A stretch of 64,000 bases of DNA from JAACFF01 sp963701435 (GCA_963701435.1 CAVPAL010000007.1:434001-498000); one strand, 5' to 3'; positions 8,381-18,305 are shown, numbered from the stretch's first letter. The notes: generated by a model not told the origin, from the letters alone. Numbers and translations are program-made.

Positions 8381-11296
8381 TTACCGGCCTTTACGCTTCA
8401 ACACGACCATCGTGATGTCGTCAAACTGGGGCATTCCGCCGGCATGGTCATGGATGCTCTCGCGGACCGCCTCAATTATTGCGGCCGCATCCTGGCGTTG
8501 CACCGCGCGTGCGGTCCAGTAAAGACGTTCCATGCCAAACTCATCATAATCCTCATTGATCGCTTCCGTTACGCCATCGGTATATAACAAAAGCGAATCA
8601 CCCTTATTGATTTGCACGCTCTGGGACTGCAGATCAATCTGCGGCAGCACACCCAGCGCAATGCCCGGCGCTTTCAGCAGGCAAGATTCACCGTCCTCGC
8701 GCAGCAGCAAAGGCGGATTATGACCACCATTGGCGTAGGTTAACGTTTTTGTGCGCGGATCCCAGACGCCATAAAAAACCGTCACAAAAAGGTCGGACTG
8801 GGCATCTTGATTAATAATCTCATTGACGCGCATCAATACATCCGCCGGGTCAAGCCGGTTGAACGCCACAGTGCGAATAATTGTGCGGCTCAGCGCCATA
8901 AAGAGGGCCGCCGGCACGCCCTTATCGGCGACATCCGCAATCACGATACCCCAGGTGCCATCAGCGCGGGGCAAAAAATCATAAAAATCGCCGCTTACCT
9001 GGCGCGCAGCTTGCCACAGACTGGCAACGCTGCAACCCGGTATTTTAGGGCTGCCGTCAGGCAAAAAGCTGGCCTGGATGGTGCGGGCAACATCCAGCTC
9101 TTGCTGCAAGCGCAGGCGGTCGGCCGATTCCTTGTAAAGCTGGTTATTCACAACGGCCGTTGCAGCTTGTTGCGCAATGCCATTTAAAATATTTAAGCGT
9201 CTTAACGAAAAAACGCGGCTGTCAATTGCCAGCGAAACAATCATCACGCCCACCAGACGACCCTGCGCGTTGAGCGGAAATGCATAGGCAAACGGCGAGT
9301 TCAAGACCGCTTCCAGCCAATCCGGCAGCCTGATTTCATAATAGGCGCCCATTGCTTCAGCATGGGGCGTTGAGACAGTCATGCGTTGGAACTCGTTCAG
9401 GTCAATTTGCAGCGTCTCCAGAAGCCCCACACCCATATCGCTGATGCCAAAGCTGGGTCCCGGCGCAAAAACTTCCTGGTCATCATCCCAAATTAAAATC
9501 AGTGCAGATTCAACCCCAACCAACAAGGGGACAAGCCGAACAATGGTGTCCAGGATTTCATTCAGGTCAATTAAACTGTTAACTGCTTCAGCAACCTGCA
9601 ACAAAGCAGTATTGACCCAGGCTTCTTCCTGCTGAGCCAGCCGCAAGCGCGCGCTTTCTATCGCCTGAGCCGTCTGACGGGCAACATTTTCCAGCAGTTC
9701 CAGGCGGCGCGCATCCCGCTGATTGCCGTCATCAAGCCGCGTGGTATGTATTGTATCATCGACAATCATAACCCCTTGATTTTTCCCTTCACTGCTGGCG
9801 ATTAGCGGAATGAGGCGAATGCTCTCCGGGAACACAGGCTGGGTTGCTCGAATTAACCAGGCAGGGATGCGCCGGGTGCTCAAAATTTCTTGACCAACAT
9901 GGACAGCATCCAGCGCATGCCAACTGCCGATTGAGAATTCATGTCCTGTTATGGCGTCGCCAACCTGCATTTCATTACTAAAAAAAGCGGCGACACGGTA
10001 AAGCTGCATTTCCTCGTCCCAAAGTAATAACCCGCACGCCATAACACCGGTTAACATGGGAGTCAGCCGCACAACGGCCGTTACAATCTCATCGAGATCG
10101 CGGCTGCGGCTTAAGGCTTCGGCGATTTGTAGTTGAGCAGTTGTCACCCATGCCTGCCCTTGTTGCCACGCAAGCTGACGCGCTTTATGGATGGCGCTCG
10201 CGACTTCAGCCGCCAGCGCTTCCAAAACGGTTTTCTCGGCAGACGTAAACGCATTCAGGCGGCCGCTTTGCACATCCAGAACGCCAAGCAGCTTATCGTC
10301 CACAATTAGCGGCATGGTTATTTCCGATTGTGTAAAAGCGAGTGCATGTTCCGGCATCACATCCAAATGGCGAATATATCGATGGTCTGCCGCCGTATCG
10401 TTGCATACGATGGTTTTCTGTTGGGAAACGGCCGTACCCACCAACCCTTCTCCCGGCCGCAAACGCGCTTCGTATTGGGGCAGGTCGGTCATGCTGCTGG
10501 CTTGCAACACAACATCCCCGTTTTGAGAATCGATACCAAAAATATTGACCGGATGAAAACCAAAAGTCTCGCGCGTGAGCAGCACAACCTGATTAAATAT
10601 CTCCTCTAAATCCTGCACAGCATTCACCTGGCGCGCGATTTTACCTACCAGCTCAAGATGCGCAGCCCGCATACGCTCTTGCTCATATAAAATCGCATTG
10701 GCGATGGCTGCGGCAGACTGATTGGACAAAATCATCAGGCGGCGCATATCTTCTTCGCTAAACTGGTTGGGCAGATTACTTTGGGCTGCTACGATGCCAA
10801 TCGTTTCTGCGCCGTGGACAAGCGGAATGAAGAGTGCTGAGCGCGGCGGGTCGCTGCTGACATAGCCGGGTTGGGCCGGCAAAGATGTCATCTCTTTGGC
10901 AAAATCCCCTACTAACAAGGGCGTTTGGGCATCGCGCACCCAGTTAATGAGGCTATCTTTATCTTGCAGGTCAAATATTTGTGGGGTTTCTTCAAGACGG
11001 CCGTTTAACAACCAGTAATGTATTTCATACAAGTTGTCTTCAAACAAGCCGACCTGAAATGTGTCTGCACTGATGATTTTATTACTTTCACTGGCGATCA
11101 GGGCGCACAAAGCTGATACATCCAACTCGGCGGCCACAATGGCGCGCCCGGCGGCGCTCAACGTCTCCAGTTCGGTGATGCGGCCCATCAACTGACGCCG
11201 CGAAAAATAACGCCGCCACAAGATCAATACCGTACCTAAAACGGCCGTTACCAGGAGGAATGCGGAAAGCAATGGCCAGGAAAAAGTGTCCATCAA
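8381..11296 (-). CDS. Membrane-anchored multi-GAF PP2C/SpoIIE phosphatase (RsbU-like)
   Basis: 971 residues. One N-terminal transmembrane helix (about 4-27) is followed by four consecutive GAF-like domains (roughly 45-200, 215-375, 390-550, 560-720), a short coiled linker and a SpoIIE-type Ser phosphatase domain (about 740-971). The phosphatase metal-binding motifs are visible: GDFYDF, IADVADKGVPAALFM, GGHNPP, YTDGVTEA and DDITMVVLK. It should dephosphorylate a STAS antagonist and so release partner-switching control. It starts about 65 bp downstream of the STAS gene at 11363 and is read with the RsbW-like kinase gene, which supports that job. The GAF ligands are unknown. Confidence 0.92.
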   Translation of the reverse strand: MMDTFSWPLLSAFLLVTAVLGTVLILWRRYFSRRQLMGRITELETLSAAGRAIVAAELDVSALCALIASESNKIISADTFQVGLFEDNLYEIHYWLLNGRLEETPQIFDLQDKDSLINWVRDAQTPLLVGDFAKEMTSLPAQPGYVSSDPPRSALFIPLVHGAETIGIVAAQSNLPNQFSEEDMRRLMILSNQSAAAIANAILYEQERMRAAHLELVGKIARQVNAVQDLEEIFNQVVLLTRETFGFHPVNIFGIDSQNGDVVLQASSMTDLPQYEARLRPGEGLVGTAVSQQKTIVCNDTAADHRYIRHLDVMPEHALAFTQSEITMPLIVDDKLLGVLDVQSGRLNAFTSAEKTVLEALAAEVASAIHKARQLAWQQGQAWVTTAQLQIAEALSRSRDLDEIVTAVVRLTPMLTGVMACGLLLWDEEMQLYRVAAFFSNEMQVGDAITGHEFSIGSWHALDAVHVGQEILSTRRIPAWLIRATQPVFPESIRLIPLIASSEGKNQGVMIVDDTIHTTRLDDGNQRDARRLELLENVARQTAQAIESARLRLAQQEEAWVNTALLQVAEAVNSLIDLNEILDTIVRLVPLLVGVESALILIWDDDQEVFAPGPSFGISDMGVGLLETLQIDLNEFQRMTVSTPHAEAMGAYYEIRLPDWLEAVLNSPFAYAFPLNAQGRLVGVMIVSLAIDSRVFSLRRLNILNGIAQQAATAVVNNQLYKESADRLRLQQELDVARTIQASFLPDGSPKIPGCSVASLWQAARQVSGDFYDFLPRADGTWGIVIADVADKGVPAALFMALSRTIIRTVAFNRLDPADVLMRVNEIINQDAQSDLFVTVFYGVWDPRTKTLTYANGGHNPPLLLREDGESCLLKAPGIALGVLPQIDLQSQSVQINKGDSLLLYTDGVTEAINEDYDEFGMERLYWTARAVQRQDAAAIIEAVRESIHDHAGGMPQFDDITMVVLKRKGR

Positions 11297-11362
11297 AAAA
11301 TGATTTCGCTTCCAAAGTGAGCGCGGAGACGATCACGCCCACGCAAAATAATGGGATTTACC

Positions 11363-11704
11363 TTATTTTTGCAGGCTATTTTGTGCTGCGCGACGCGTGG
11401 GGAAAATCTGGAAAACTTTGTCAAATCCAACCAGGGTGAAAATCTCCAGCAGGCGCGGGCTTAATCCGCATAACACAACATTGCCGCCTTGTTGTTTGGC
11501 CTGGCGCCAGGCGCTGACCAAACAGCGTAAGCCGCCGCTGTTGATGTAGGTGGTTTCACTCAAATCAACAACGATAAGGTAATGTCCACTTGCTTGCAGC
11601 TCATTGAGGGTTGCTTCGAGCCGTGGATTCAATTCCTGGTCGAGGCGGCCTTTTACGTGCACAATAAAAATCCCGCCGCTGCTCTGCTCATACGAGATAG
11701 TCAT
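11363..11704 (-). CDS. STAS-domain anti-anti-sigma factor
   Basis: 113 residues forming a single STAS domain. The phosphorylation loop reads YINSGGLRCL, with the conserved Ser in NSGG. Its start overlaps the stop of the RsbW-like kinase gene by four bases (ATGA), indicating translational coupling. In partner-switching systems such proteins bind the kinase when dephosphorylated and free a sigma factor or other target. Confidence 0.92.
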   Translation of the reverse strand: MTISYEQSSGGIFIVHVKGRLDQELNPRLEATLNELQASGHYLIVVDLSETTYINSGGLRCLVSAWRQAKQQGGNVVLCGLSPRLLEIFTLVGFDKVFQIFPTRRAAQNSLQK

Positions 11705-12165
11705 GCGTTGCCTGTTACCTCAGGAAATTTTTTTACTAAAATCAGCGTATTGCCCTGCTGTCCAAAATTAAAATGAACCTCATCCATTAAATTACGCATA
11801 AAATGAATACCCAGCCCGCCCACTTGTAAATTATCTACAATTTCATCCGCTTCTAGGACGTCGGTATTTTCAGCATGTGATTTTGGTGCAGGCACCGCAG
11901 ACGGGTTAAAGGAACGGCCGTTATCTTGCAACATGATCGTAAAGCCAACGGCCGACGATTCATAACTGACAACGATGTCGCCCATATCTTCAGCGCCATA
12001 AGCATGCTCGATGATGTTCGTCGCCGCTTCATCACAGCACAGTTCTACATGAAAAACAGCATCCTCGTCGAGACCAGCTTCTCTGGCGCCGGCGGACACA
12101 AAATCACATAGGCGGCGTATTTCATCATAACGCCCAGGGATTGTTAACACATGCTTCTGGTACAT
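11701..12165 (-). CDS. RsbW-like anti-sigma factor / Ser-protein kinase
   Basis: 154 residues, a HATPase_c_2 domain of the GHKL fold. The N box is DEAATNIIEHAYG, G1 is LQDNGRSF and the lid/G2 region is GGLGIHFMRNLMDEV. It would phosphorylate a STAS partner and hold a sigma factor or other output protein. It is the first gene of a three-gene set with the STAS gene (4-bp overlap) and the GAF/SpoIIE phosphatase. No sigma factor is in the window, so the output is encoded elsewhere or is not a sigma factor. Confidence 0.92.
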   Translation of the reverse strand: MYQKHVLTIPGRYDEIRRLCDFVSAGAREAGLDEDAVFHVELCCDEAATNIIEHAYGAEDMGDIVVSYESSAVGFTIMLQDNGRSFNPSAVPAPKSHAENTDVLEADEIVDNLQVGGLGIHFMRNLMDEVHFNFGQQGNTLILVKKFPEVTGNA

Positions 12166-12281
12166 AATTACAAATCAGGTGGTTATTGAATCAGGAAAAC
12201 CACAAATTAACCAGGTACTCTTCCCAGAGGAATCAATGCAAAATGCTATTTTAGGATGAACCAACGGAAGATTGTCTGGCG

Positions 12282-12626
12282 CTAAATGTGATCGACGGCG
12301 GCAGCATCGTGCTCATAAATCTCAAACATCCTTTTTAAGCCAGCCAATTCCAAAACCTCCGAAACCCTGTCTGACGGCTCACTGATATAGAGATCGCCCC
12401 GATGTTTCTTGCATTCACGCAAAGTTGAAACAAGCGTGCGTAACCCGGCGCTACTCATATATTCCACAGCGCTCATATTGATCACGATTTTATGCCGGTG
12501 TTCCATGATTCCTTTCAATGTCTGGTCTAATTGGTTGGCGTTGCTGCTGTCAATGCGTCCACTTACGGTCACCAGATCAACATTCTTCAATTCTTCAACT
12601 TTGATATCTATTATCGATTCACTCAT
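12282..12626 (-). CDS. STAS-domain anti-sigma antagonist, second copy
   Basis: 114 residues (start MSESIIDIK). The open frame extends 29 codons further upstream, but AGGAGG lies right before the ATG at 12626 and the shorter form matches the family. A STAS domain with the phospho-Ser loop YMSSAGLRTL. It sits 116 bp upstream of the RsbW-like kinase gene on the same strand, giving the cassette two possible antagonists for one kinase. A -10 hexamer TATAAT on the minus strand (12683-12678) is a likely promoter element. Confidence 0.9.
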   Translation of the reverse strand: MSESIIDIKVEELKNVDLVTVSGRIDSSNANQLDQTLKGIMEHRHKIVINMSAVEYMSSAGLRTLVSTLRECKKHRGDLYISEPSDRVSEVLELAGLKRMFEIYEHDAAAVDHI

Positions 12627-12735
12627 TCCAGGGCCTCCTGTCTGCGCAGTATTGAAATGATTAAAAATTACGCTGGCATTATACCAAAAGAAAGGTGAAC
12701 TCCGAAATAACACAAATTGGGTATAATCAGCCCGA

Positions 12736-13908
12736 ATGGTAATTCATAATCAACCGCCGAAACAAAACATTTCGGCCTTAACCGGCGCACTCAAACAACA
12801 GGCTTATGCCGCCGGGTTTAACCTGGTCGGCATTGTTCCGGCCGTTCCCGGCCGCCGCCTGCAAGCTTATCTGGAGTGGGTGGCAGCAGATATGCACGGC
12901 GTCATGGGCTATCTGGCGCGCCCCGATCGGCTGGAGAGACGACGCGACCTCCAGGTCATTTTGCCACGCGTGCAGAGCATCATTTGCGTCGGCTTATCTT
13001 ATTACACCCAACCGCTGCCGGCCGAGGCGGCCAATGATCCCAGCCGCGGGCGCATTTCCAACTATGCCTGGCGCGCTGACTATCACGATGTTATGACGCC
13101 GCGTTTGCAAGAATTAGGAGCGTGGCTGCAGCGTCAAACAGAAACGGCCGTTGCCAACCGCGTCTATGTGGATACAGGCGCTATCCTGGAACGCGACCAC
13201 GCCGAATCGGCCGGATTGGGTTTTACAGGCAAAAACACGATGCTGATTGCCCCCCACGGTGGTTCCTGGTACTTTTTGGGTGAATTATTGACGACGCTGC
13301 CCTTGATGTATGATGCGCCGCCGCCAACAATGCCTTCATGCGGGAGCTGCCGGCGCTGTCTGGATGCCTGTCCAACCAATGCTTTTCCCCACCCCTACGT
13401 GCTCGACGCCCGCCTCTGCATATCTTATTTGACAATCGAGCTAAAAGGGTGGATTCCACAGGCGTTACGGCCGTTGCTGGGCAACTGGATTTATGGCTGT
13501 GACATCTGCCAGGCTGTTTGTCCGTTCAACCGCTTTGCACAGCCGACAGCAGAAACGGCTTTCCAGGCGGCAGATTGGTCTACCGCCGCCCCGCCCTTGC
13601 TTGACATCCTGGCTCTGGATGATGCCGGTTTCGACGCCCGCTTTGCCAACAGCCCGATCAAACGCATCAAGCGGCGTGGTTTGTTACGCAATGCGTGCGT
13701 GGCGGCGGGTAATTGGGGCAGTGAAACGGCCGTAACCGCCCTTATCAAGCTGCTCTCCGACGCAGAGCCATTAATTCGCGGACATGCGGCCTGGGCGCTG
13801 CGCCAGATAGGCGGCAAAGTCGCTCTGGCAGCGATAAAAGCGGCAAGCTCACGGGAAACGGATGCGCTTGTTCTGGCTGAATTGGAGGGAAAAATTTATG
13901 AAAAATGA
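12736..13908 (+). CDS. queG: Epoxyqueuosine reductase
   Basis: 390 residues. QueG reduces epoxyqueuosine to queuosine in tRNA with cobalamin and two [4Fe-4S] clusters. Cluster cysteines are visible as CxxCxxCxxxC at 202-212, and C228 with CDICQAVCP at 255-262. The cobalamin-binding N-terminal half is complete, and a HEAT-like repeat region (about 330-390) ends the protein, as in the longer QueG form. Three ACGGCCGT octamers lie in this gene and encode TAV or RPL in different frames. The queuosine enzyme tgt is also in the window (38968-40083), though not in the same operon. Confidence 0.95.
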   Translation: MVIHNQPPKQNISALTGALKQQAYAAGFNLVGIVPAVPGRRLQAYLEWVAADMHGVMGYLARPDRLERRRDLQVILPRVQSIICVGLSYYTQPLPAEAANDPSRGRISNYAWRADYHDVMTPRLQELGAWLQRQTETAVANRVYVDTGAILERDHAESAGLGFTGKNTMLIAPHGGSWYFLGELLTTLPLMYDAPPPTMPSCGSCRRCLDACPTNAFPHPYVLDARLCISYLTIELKGWIPQALRPLLGNWIYGCDICQAVCPFNRFAQPTAETAFQAADWSTAAPPLLDILALDDAGFDARFANSPIKRIKRRGLLRNACVAAGNWGSETAVTALIKLLSDAEPLIRGHAAWALRQIGGKVALAAIKAASSRETDALVLAELEGKIYEK

Positions 13909-13958
13909 ACTTGTGAACTATACAATCGAAAAGCGGCTGGTTCAGGTTGCACGCCATT

Positions 13959-15269
13959 TTAGCTAAAAAGCCAGGGTACGCTCAACAGCATAAACAAAGC
14001 CCAGACAACGTAGGCAACGGCCGTTACACTGAATGTTGATTGCAAACCGGCCAGCCAGCGGGAACGGCCGTATCGCCACTGTCTGAAAAGCAGCAGCCCA
14101 AAAGCGCCAATATTGATAATATTCCAGCCGATAAACGCCATCCGGTTAATTGTTATGCCGCCCTGCTGCGTGCGCCAAACAATGGCAGCCAGCGCATACA
14201 GGCTCACGAGCAGCGCCAGGAAGGTCAGCAGTATTGCGCCAATACGCAGCCAGCTTTGCAGGCGTTCATCCAATTCCGCTTTCCAGAAGGGCGTCGCGCC
14301 TAAAAGCAAGCCCAAAACGGCAAACTGCATCACGTTATAAACGATCAACGCCTCCCGATTTTCAAACGCCTCCCCAAAATTGAAGGGTATCGCAGCCACA
14401 TAAATGATTAAAATCACCACGGTCAGGGGCAACAACAAGCGCATCATGGTCGCAATGACTCGTCCCAGGCCGCTGTTAAACTGCTGCTCCGCGGGCTTTC
14501 GCAGCGGATCATAGACGGTGGCCACGGCTAACAGGGGAATGGTTCCCCCAATGCCAAAGATCAGCAATCGCTGGTAAAGCTCATCAATTTGCACATTTAA
14601 AACCTGGAACATAGTCATGGTCAAACCAAAAAACATGACCAATACGATTGCAAATACGCCGCCGGTGACAAACACTTCCACCGATTTGGAGAGGAAAGCA
14701 AAACGACTGCGATAACCGGCCCAAAGCCCAATAACACCAATACCCACGCTGCCCCAGGCGAGCAACGGCAGATGAAAAGCCATTAATTCCAGGTAGTGAT
14801 CCGGCTCAACCAGTCGCGGCGCTAACAGCCAGACATACCCGCCGGCCAGAGCAATTCCCACGGCAGCGGCAAGGAAACGGCCGTATTCAGCGCGTACCGC
14901 AAGAGCGAAAAACGCCAGCACAAATAGGGCCACAAGCGGCGACCAGAACTGGATCACATATGGCATATGATCCAGAAATAACGCGTTCATATCTGAAATC
15001 AGCCACAACGCCAGACCACAAAGCAAACTCAACGGCAACACCAAGACCCAATTGACGCCGGAACGCTCGGCTTGTAAATGTTGGGCCAGATATTGCAAAC
15101 GATAATGCCACGCTGCAAAAAGTAAGTTTTGCGGACTTTCTACAAAATTGGCGTCAATCGCTTGTTTGAATTGCTTTGTTTCCTGCACTTTATGCACTTC
15201 TTGATACAATTTTTCCAACTCTTCGGGCTGTTCCCGCATATCTTGGATTGTTTGTTGGTAATTCATCAT
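13959..15269 (-). CDS. Polytopic membrane protein, DUF4153-like
   Basis: About 436 residues. A cytosolic N-terminal helix region of about 75 residues precedes 10-12 predicted membrane helices. The stretch GGITINRMAFIGWNI near residue 375 resembles the Y-G-x-T-x-N-R signature of DUF4153 proteins, whose function is unknown. The start at 15269 (or the next codon, 15266) is chosen because GAGG lies six bases upstream; the open frame continues six codons further. It is convergent with queG and divergent from the channel-like gene. The DUF assignment is by eye. Confidence 0.6.
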   Translation of the reverse strand: MMNYQQTIQDMREQPEELEKLYQEVHKVQETKQFKQAIDANFVESPQNLLFAAWHYRLQYLAQHLQAERSGVNWVLVLPLSLLCGLALWLISDMNALFLDHMPYVIQFWSPLVALFVLAFFALAVRAEYGRFLAAAVGIALAGGYVWLLAPRLVEPDHYLELMAFHLPLLAWGSVGIGVIGLWAGYRSRFAFLSKSVEVFVTGGVFAIVLVMFFGLTMTMFQVLNVQIDELYQRLLIFGIGGTIPLLAVATVYDPLRKPAEQQFNSGLGRVIATMMRLLLPLTVVILIIYVAAIPFNFGEAFENREALIVYNVMQFAVLGLLLGATPFWKAELDERLQSWLRIGAILLTFLALLVSLYALAAIVWRTQQGGITINRMAFIGWNIINIGAFGLLLFRQWRYGRSRWLAGLQSTFSVTAVAYVVWALFMLLSVPWLFS

Positions 15270-15422
15270 TCTACACCTCAACTTCATACATTAATAGGAA
15301 GCGTCAAGCGCCGATTACATACAGTTATGTAAATAGCGTAGACGGATAGATTTGTTTTGTCAAGATGTGATCCCTATACTTGCTGTCGGCAAATCAAGTG
15401 TAAATTTTTTTGGAGAACGCTA

Positions 15423-16523
15423 ATGTACGCAGCGATTACGGTATTAAGAATATTGGTATTTCTGGGCGGACTGCTGGTGGTCATTGCCACCATCAACGCA
15501 GCGATCAAAACATTTGTTGTTCCGCGCGGCATCAACGTTGGACTGACAAGCGCCATTTTTCGTTTTATGGGAGGGCTTTTCAGATTGCGGACACGCAAAG
15601 TCAACAATTTTGAAGAACGGGATCGCATCATGGCGATGTTTGCGCCGCTGACGCTGGTCTTGATACCCGTCGTATTTTTAACATTGATTTTGTTGGGTTA
15701 CGCCGCCATGTATTGGGCTTTGGAGCCGGCGCCTTTATCGCAGGTATTTAAACTAAGCGGATCATCACTGCTCACACTGGGCTATGCCTCGGTCGAAAAA
15801 TTTGATTTCAAACTGCTGGAATTTTCTGAGGCAATGATTGGTTTGATTATGGTGGCTTTGTTGATTGCATACCTGCCCGCCATATATGCAGCGTTTGCAA
15901 AACGAGAAACGGCCGTTGCCTTGCTGGAAGGGTATGCCGGGGCGCCGCCTTCGCCGGTTGAAATGATTTCTCGCCTCAATCGCACCAATGAATTAGGCAA
16001 TCAACGTGAATTCTGGGCTGATTGGCAGACCTGGTTCGCCGAGGTTGAAGAAAGCCACACTTCCCTGGCGCCGCTGGCCTTCTTCCGTTCTCCGCAGCCA
16101 TCCCGCTCCTGGATTACGGCCGCCGGCGCCGTTCTAGACGCAGCCGCGCTGACGATTTCATCTGTTGATGTTCCCTGGGAGCCGCGCGCAGCCCTCTGTA
16201 TTCGCAGCGGTTATATCGCCTTACGGCAAATTGCAAATTTCTTTAACATCTCTTACGAGGCTCACCCCGCGCCAACTGATCCCATCAGCATCAGCCGGGA
16301 AGAATTTGACATGGTCTGGAAACGCCTGCAAAGTGAAAATGTGCCGCTAAAAGCGGACAAAGATCAGGCATGGCGTGACTTTGCCGGCTGGCGCGTTAAC
16401 TATGACAACGTACTGCTCAGTCTGGCCGCCTTGACAATTGCGCCCTATGCGCTCTGGTCGTCAGATCGTTCGCCGGTTGGCGGCTTTGGTTCACGCAAAA
16501 AAAACGCGGTACAAAATGCATAA
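15423..16523 (+). CDS. Membrane protein with a K+-channel-like pore loop
   Basis: 366 residues from the ATG at 15423, which follows GGAG by about seven bases. Three membrane segments (about 5-22, 75-100, 135-155) bracket a re-entrant stretch SSLLTLGYASVEK where a two-helix K+ channel would have TVGYG; here the filter-like residues read TLGYA. The rest (about 165-366) is soluble and has no motif I recognise. It could be a divergent ion channel or a protein that kept the fold without selectivity. The stop codon sits in the centre of a perfect 40-bp palindrome. Confidence 0.6.
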   Translation: MYAAITVLRILVFLGGLLVVIATINAAIKTFVVPRGINVGLTSAIFRFMGGLFRLRTRKVNNFEERDRIMAMFAPLTLVLIPVVFLTLILLGYAAMYWALEPAPLSQVFKLSGSSLLTLGYASVEKFDFKLLEFSEAMIGLIMVALLIAYLPAIYAAFAKRETAVALLEGYAGAPPSPVEMISRLNRTNELGNQREFWADWQTWFAEVEESHTSLAPLAFFRSPQPSRSWITAAGAVLDAAALTISSVDVPWEPRAALCIRSGYIALRQIANFFNISYEAHPAPTDPISISREEFDMVWKRLQSENVPLKADKDQAWRDFAGWRVNYDNVLLSLAALTIAPYALWSSDRSPVGGFGSRKKNAVQNA

Positions 16524-16544
16524 ATTTATGCATTTTGTACCGCG
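16505..16544. repeat. Perfect 40-bp palindrome across the stop codon
   Basis: Two perfect 20-base arms with no spacer, from CGCGGTAC at 16505 to GTACCGCG at 16544. The stop codon of the channel-like gene (16521-16523) lies near the centre. There is no T-run after it, so it is not a classical intrinsic terminator, but as RNA it would make a long hairpin at the mRNA 3' end. Confidence 0.85.
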
Positions 16545-16619
16545 AATAATGTAAAAGCAGGATGACAATTGAAATGATGCCAGCCGTAATCTAAAATCGT
16601 TAGACCCTACCCGGATCCG

Positions 16620-18070
16620 TCAGGTCACGACTGATGTCTCTGAGACGGCGCGCGTGGGCGCGTGACCATTTGTCGGTGCAGATTTATCTTGTTCCCCCTT
16701 TAGGAGCGCACCGCCAACCGGCAAATAATCATACCCTTTTTCGACCAGCTTGTTGAAATCCGGAATCATACGCCGGCCGTCGATGACCAGGTAAGGCGGC
16801 TTTACGGCCGTTTCAATCGTACGTGATAGACCTCGAAACTCTTCCCAATCAGTCGAAATGTAAACCGCGTCGCTGTTCTTAATCGCTTCACGTGGACTCT
16901 CGTAATAGCTGATACGCTCAAACAAATAATTCTTTTCCGGGTTAAACCAGTAACTTTGGGCGTCTTCCATTGCCAGCGGGTCATAGGCGCGAATCGATTT
17001 CACGCCGCGCGCCAGCAGCGATTCCACCACCTGCAGCGCCGCCGAGTCGCGCATATCGTTGGTGCGCTTTTTGAAAGCAAGTCCTAAAATAGCAACTGTT
17101 TTCTGGTTAAAGCCAAAGTCGGCTTCATGCACGGCGCGATCGATCAGGTAGGTTTTCTGGTACTCGTTGATATTAAAAACCGCTTGCAGCAAATCGGTGG
17201 AGCGTCCGGCCTGATTAATTTGGTAAATTAAGGATTGGATATCTTTACCAAAACAACTGCCTCCGGCGCCGTTACTAACATAGGAACCCCAGGTGCTGAT
17301 GCGGCTGTCGGAAGTGACGCCCACTTTGAGATCTTCCATGCGAATGTTGGGAAACGCTTCCGCCAGGCGCCCCCCGACCCCGTTCCAGAAGGAAATGTAG
17401 GAAAGCAGCAGGGTGTTGGCAACGTATTTGATGGATTCGGCCGTTTCCGGGGTTGTTTCCAAATAACGAATACGCACATGGTTGAGAAATTGGGAATAGA
17501 CGCGGCGCAAAATTTGAAAATCCTCTTCCGTATCGGCGCCCAATACAACGCGATCCGGCCGGCGCGATCCTTCAACAGCATTGCCCTGCGCTAAAAACTC
17601 AGGGTTGGAAGCCACGCCAAAGTTCTCCACCTTGAACTCATGCATGATATTCTCAAGCAGGCGCGCCGTACCCACCGGCACGGTACTCTTGTTCACGAGA
17701 ACCACGCGGTTTTTCTGCTCACGCTGCGCCAACAACTGCGCCAGGTGGTGGGCTGCATTCAGATAGTAACTCAGGTCTGATGAGCCATCCCGGTTGGGCG
17801 GCGTGTTCAAGCACAGGAAAATGACATCAACGCCTTCAATGGCGTCGGTAATGTCCGTTGTAAAAAAGAGGTAGCGATCCAGATTTTCAGAAACGGCCGC
17901 AGCCAGACCCGGCTCATTGACATAGCGTTCGATTTGTGTGCGCTCACCGCTTTTATAGGCATTGATACGCGCTTCGTCAATATCATAGGCATATACTTCG
18001 TGGCCATATTCAGAAAGCACGGCCGCATGCGGCAACCGACAAAGCCGGTACCAACAACAATTATTTTCAT
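16620..18070 (-). CDS. UDP-glucose/GDP-mannose-type nucleotide-sugar dehydrogenase (frameshifted)
   Basis: The family N-terminus (ATG at 18070, KIIVVGTGFVG) is in one frame and the remaining 471 codons (to 16620) in another. At about 18035 the sequence GGTTGCC needs one more T to read G-F-V-G-L-P-H. The body carries all family motifs: NTPPNRDGSSD, NKSTVPVGT, SNPEFLAQGNA, the catalytic Cys in GGSCFGKD and AILGLAFKKRTNDMRDS. The enzyme oxidises a UDP-hexose to the uronate for surface polymers. It follows the FAD oxidoreductase and flippase-like genes on the same strand. The gap is either a real one-base deletion or a sequencing error. Confidence 0.88.
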
Positions 18071-18171
18071 ACGATTAACTCCTCATAACGGCCGATCGGT
18101 TTCCACCGAATTTTATTAGCAATATCCCCTGGCAACGGCCGTATCCCAGGGTAATTACTTTTCATGTCGCT

Positions 18172-18194
18172 ATTCAGCCCCTTGAAGGCTGAAT
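18172..18194. other. Intergenic hairpin between oxidoreductase and dehydrogenase genes
   Basis: ATTCAGCC (18172-18179) and GGCTGAAT (18187-18194), an 8-bp perfect stem with a 7-base loop, in the 235-bp gap. A second hairpin (CCCTGG / CCAGGG, about 18128-18151) has an ACGGCCGT octamer in its loop. They may modulate read-through into the dehydrogenase gene. Confidence 0.45.
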
Positions 18195-18305
18195 AATCAC
18201 TTTTCCATTATCATTTTTCAACTTAACACACCACTTAAGGCACGCTTGCGGATGCTCCCAATTATCCATCGATTATGGCGTAAACAATGTTCTTTTACCC
18301 ATGAT

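Noticed and set aside
12722..12736. TATAAT only eight bases before the queG start, suggesting a leaderless mRNA.
   Set aside because: No matching -35 or extended -10; could be chance in an AT-rich stretch.
14000..15000. Long open frames on the strand opposite the DUF4153-like gene.
   Set aside because: No start signals or family motifs; codon pattern follows the real gene on the other strand.
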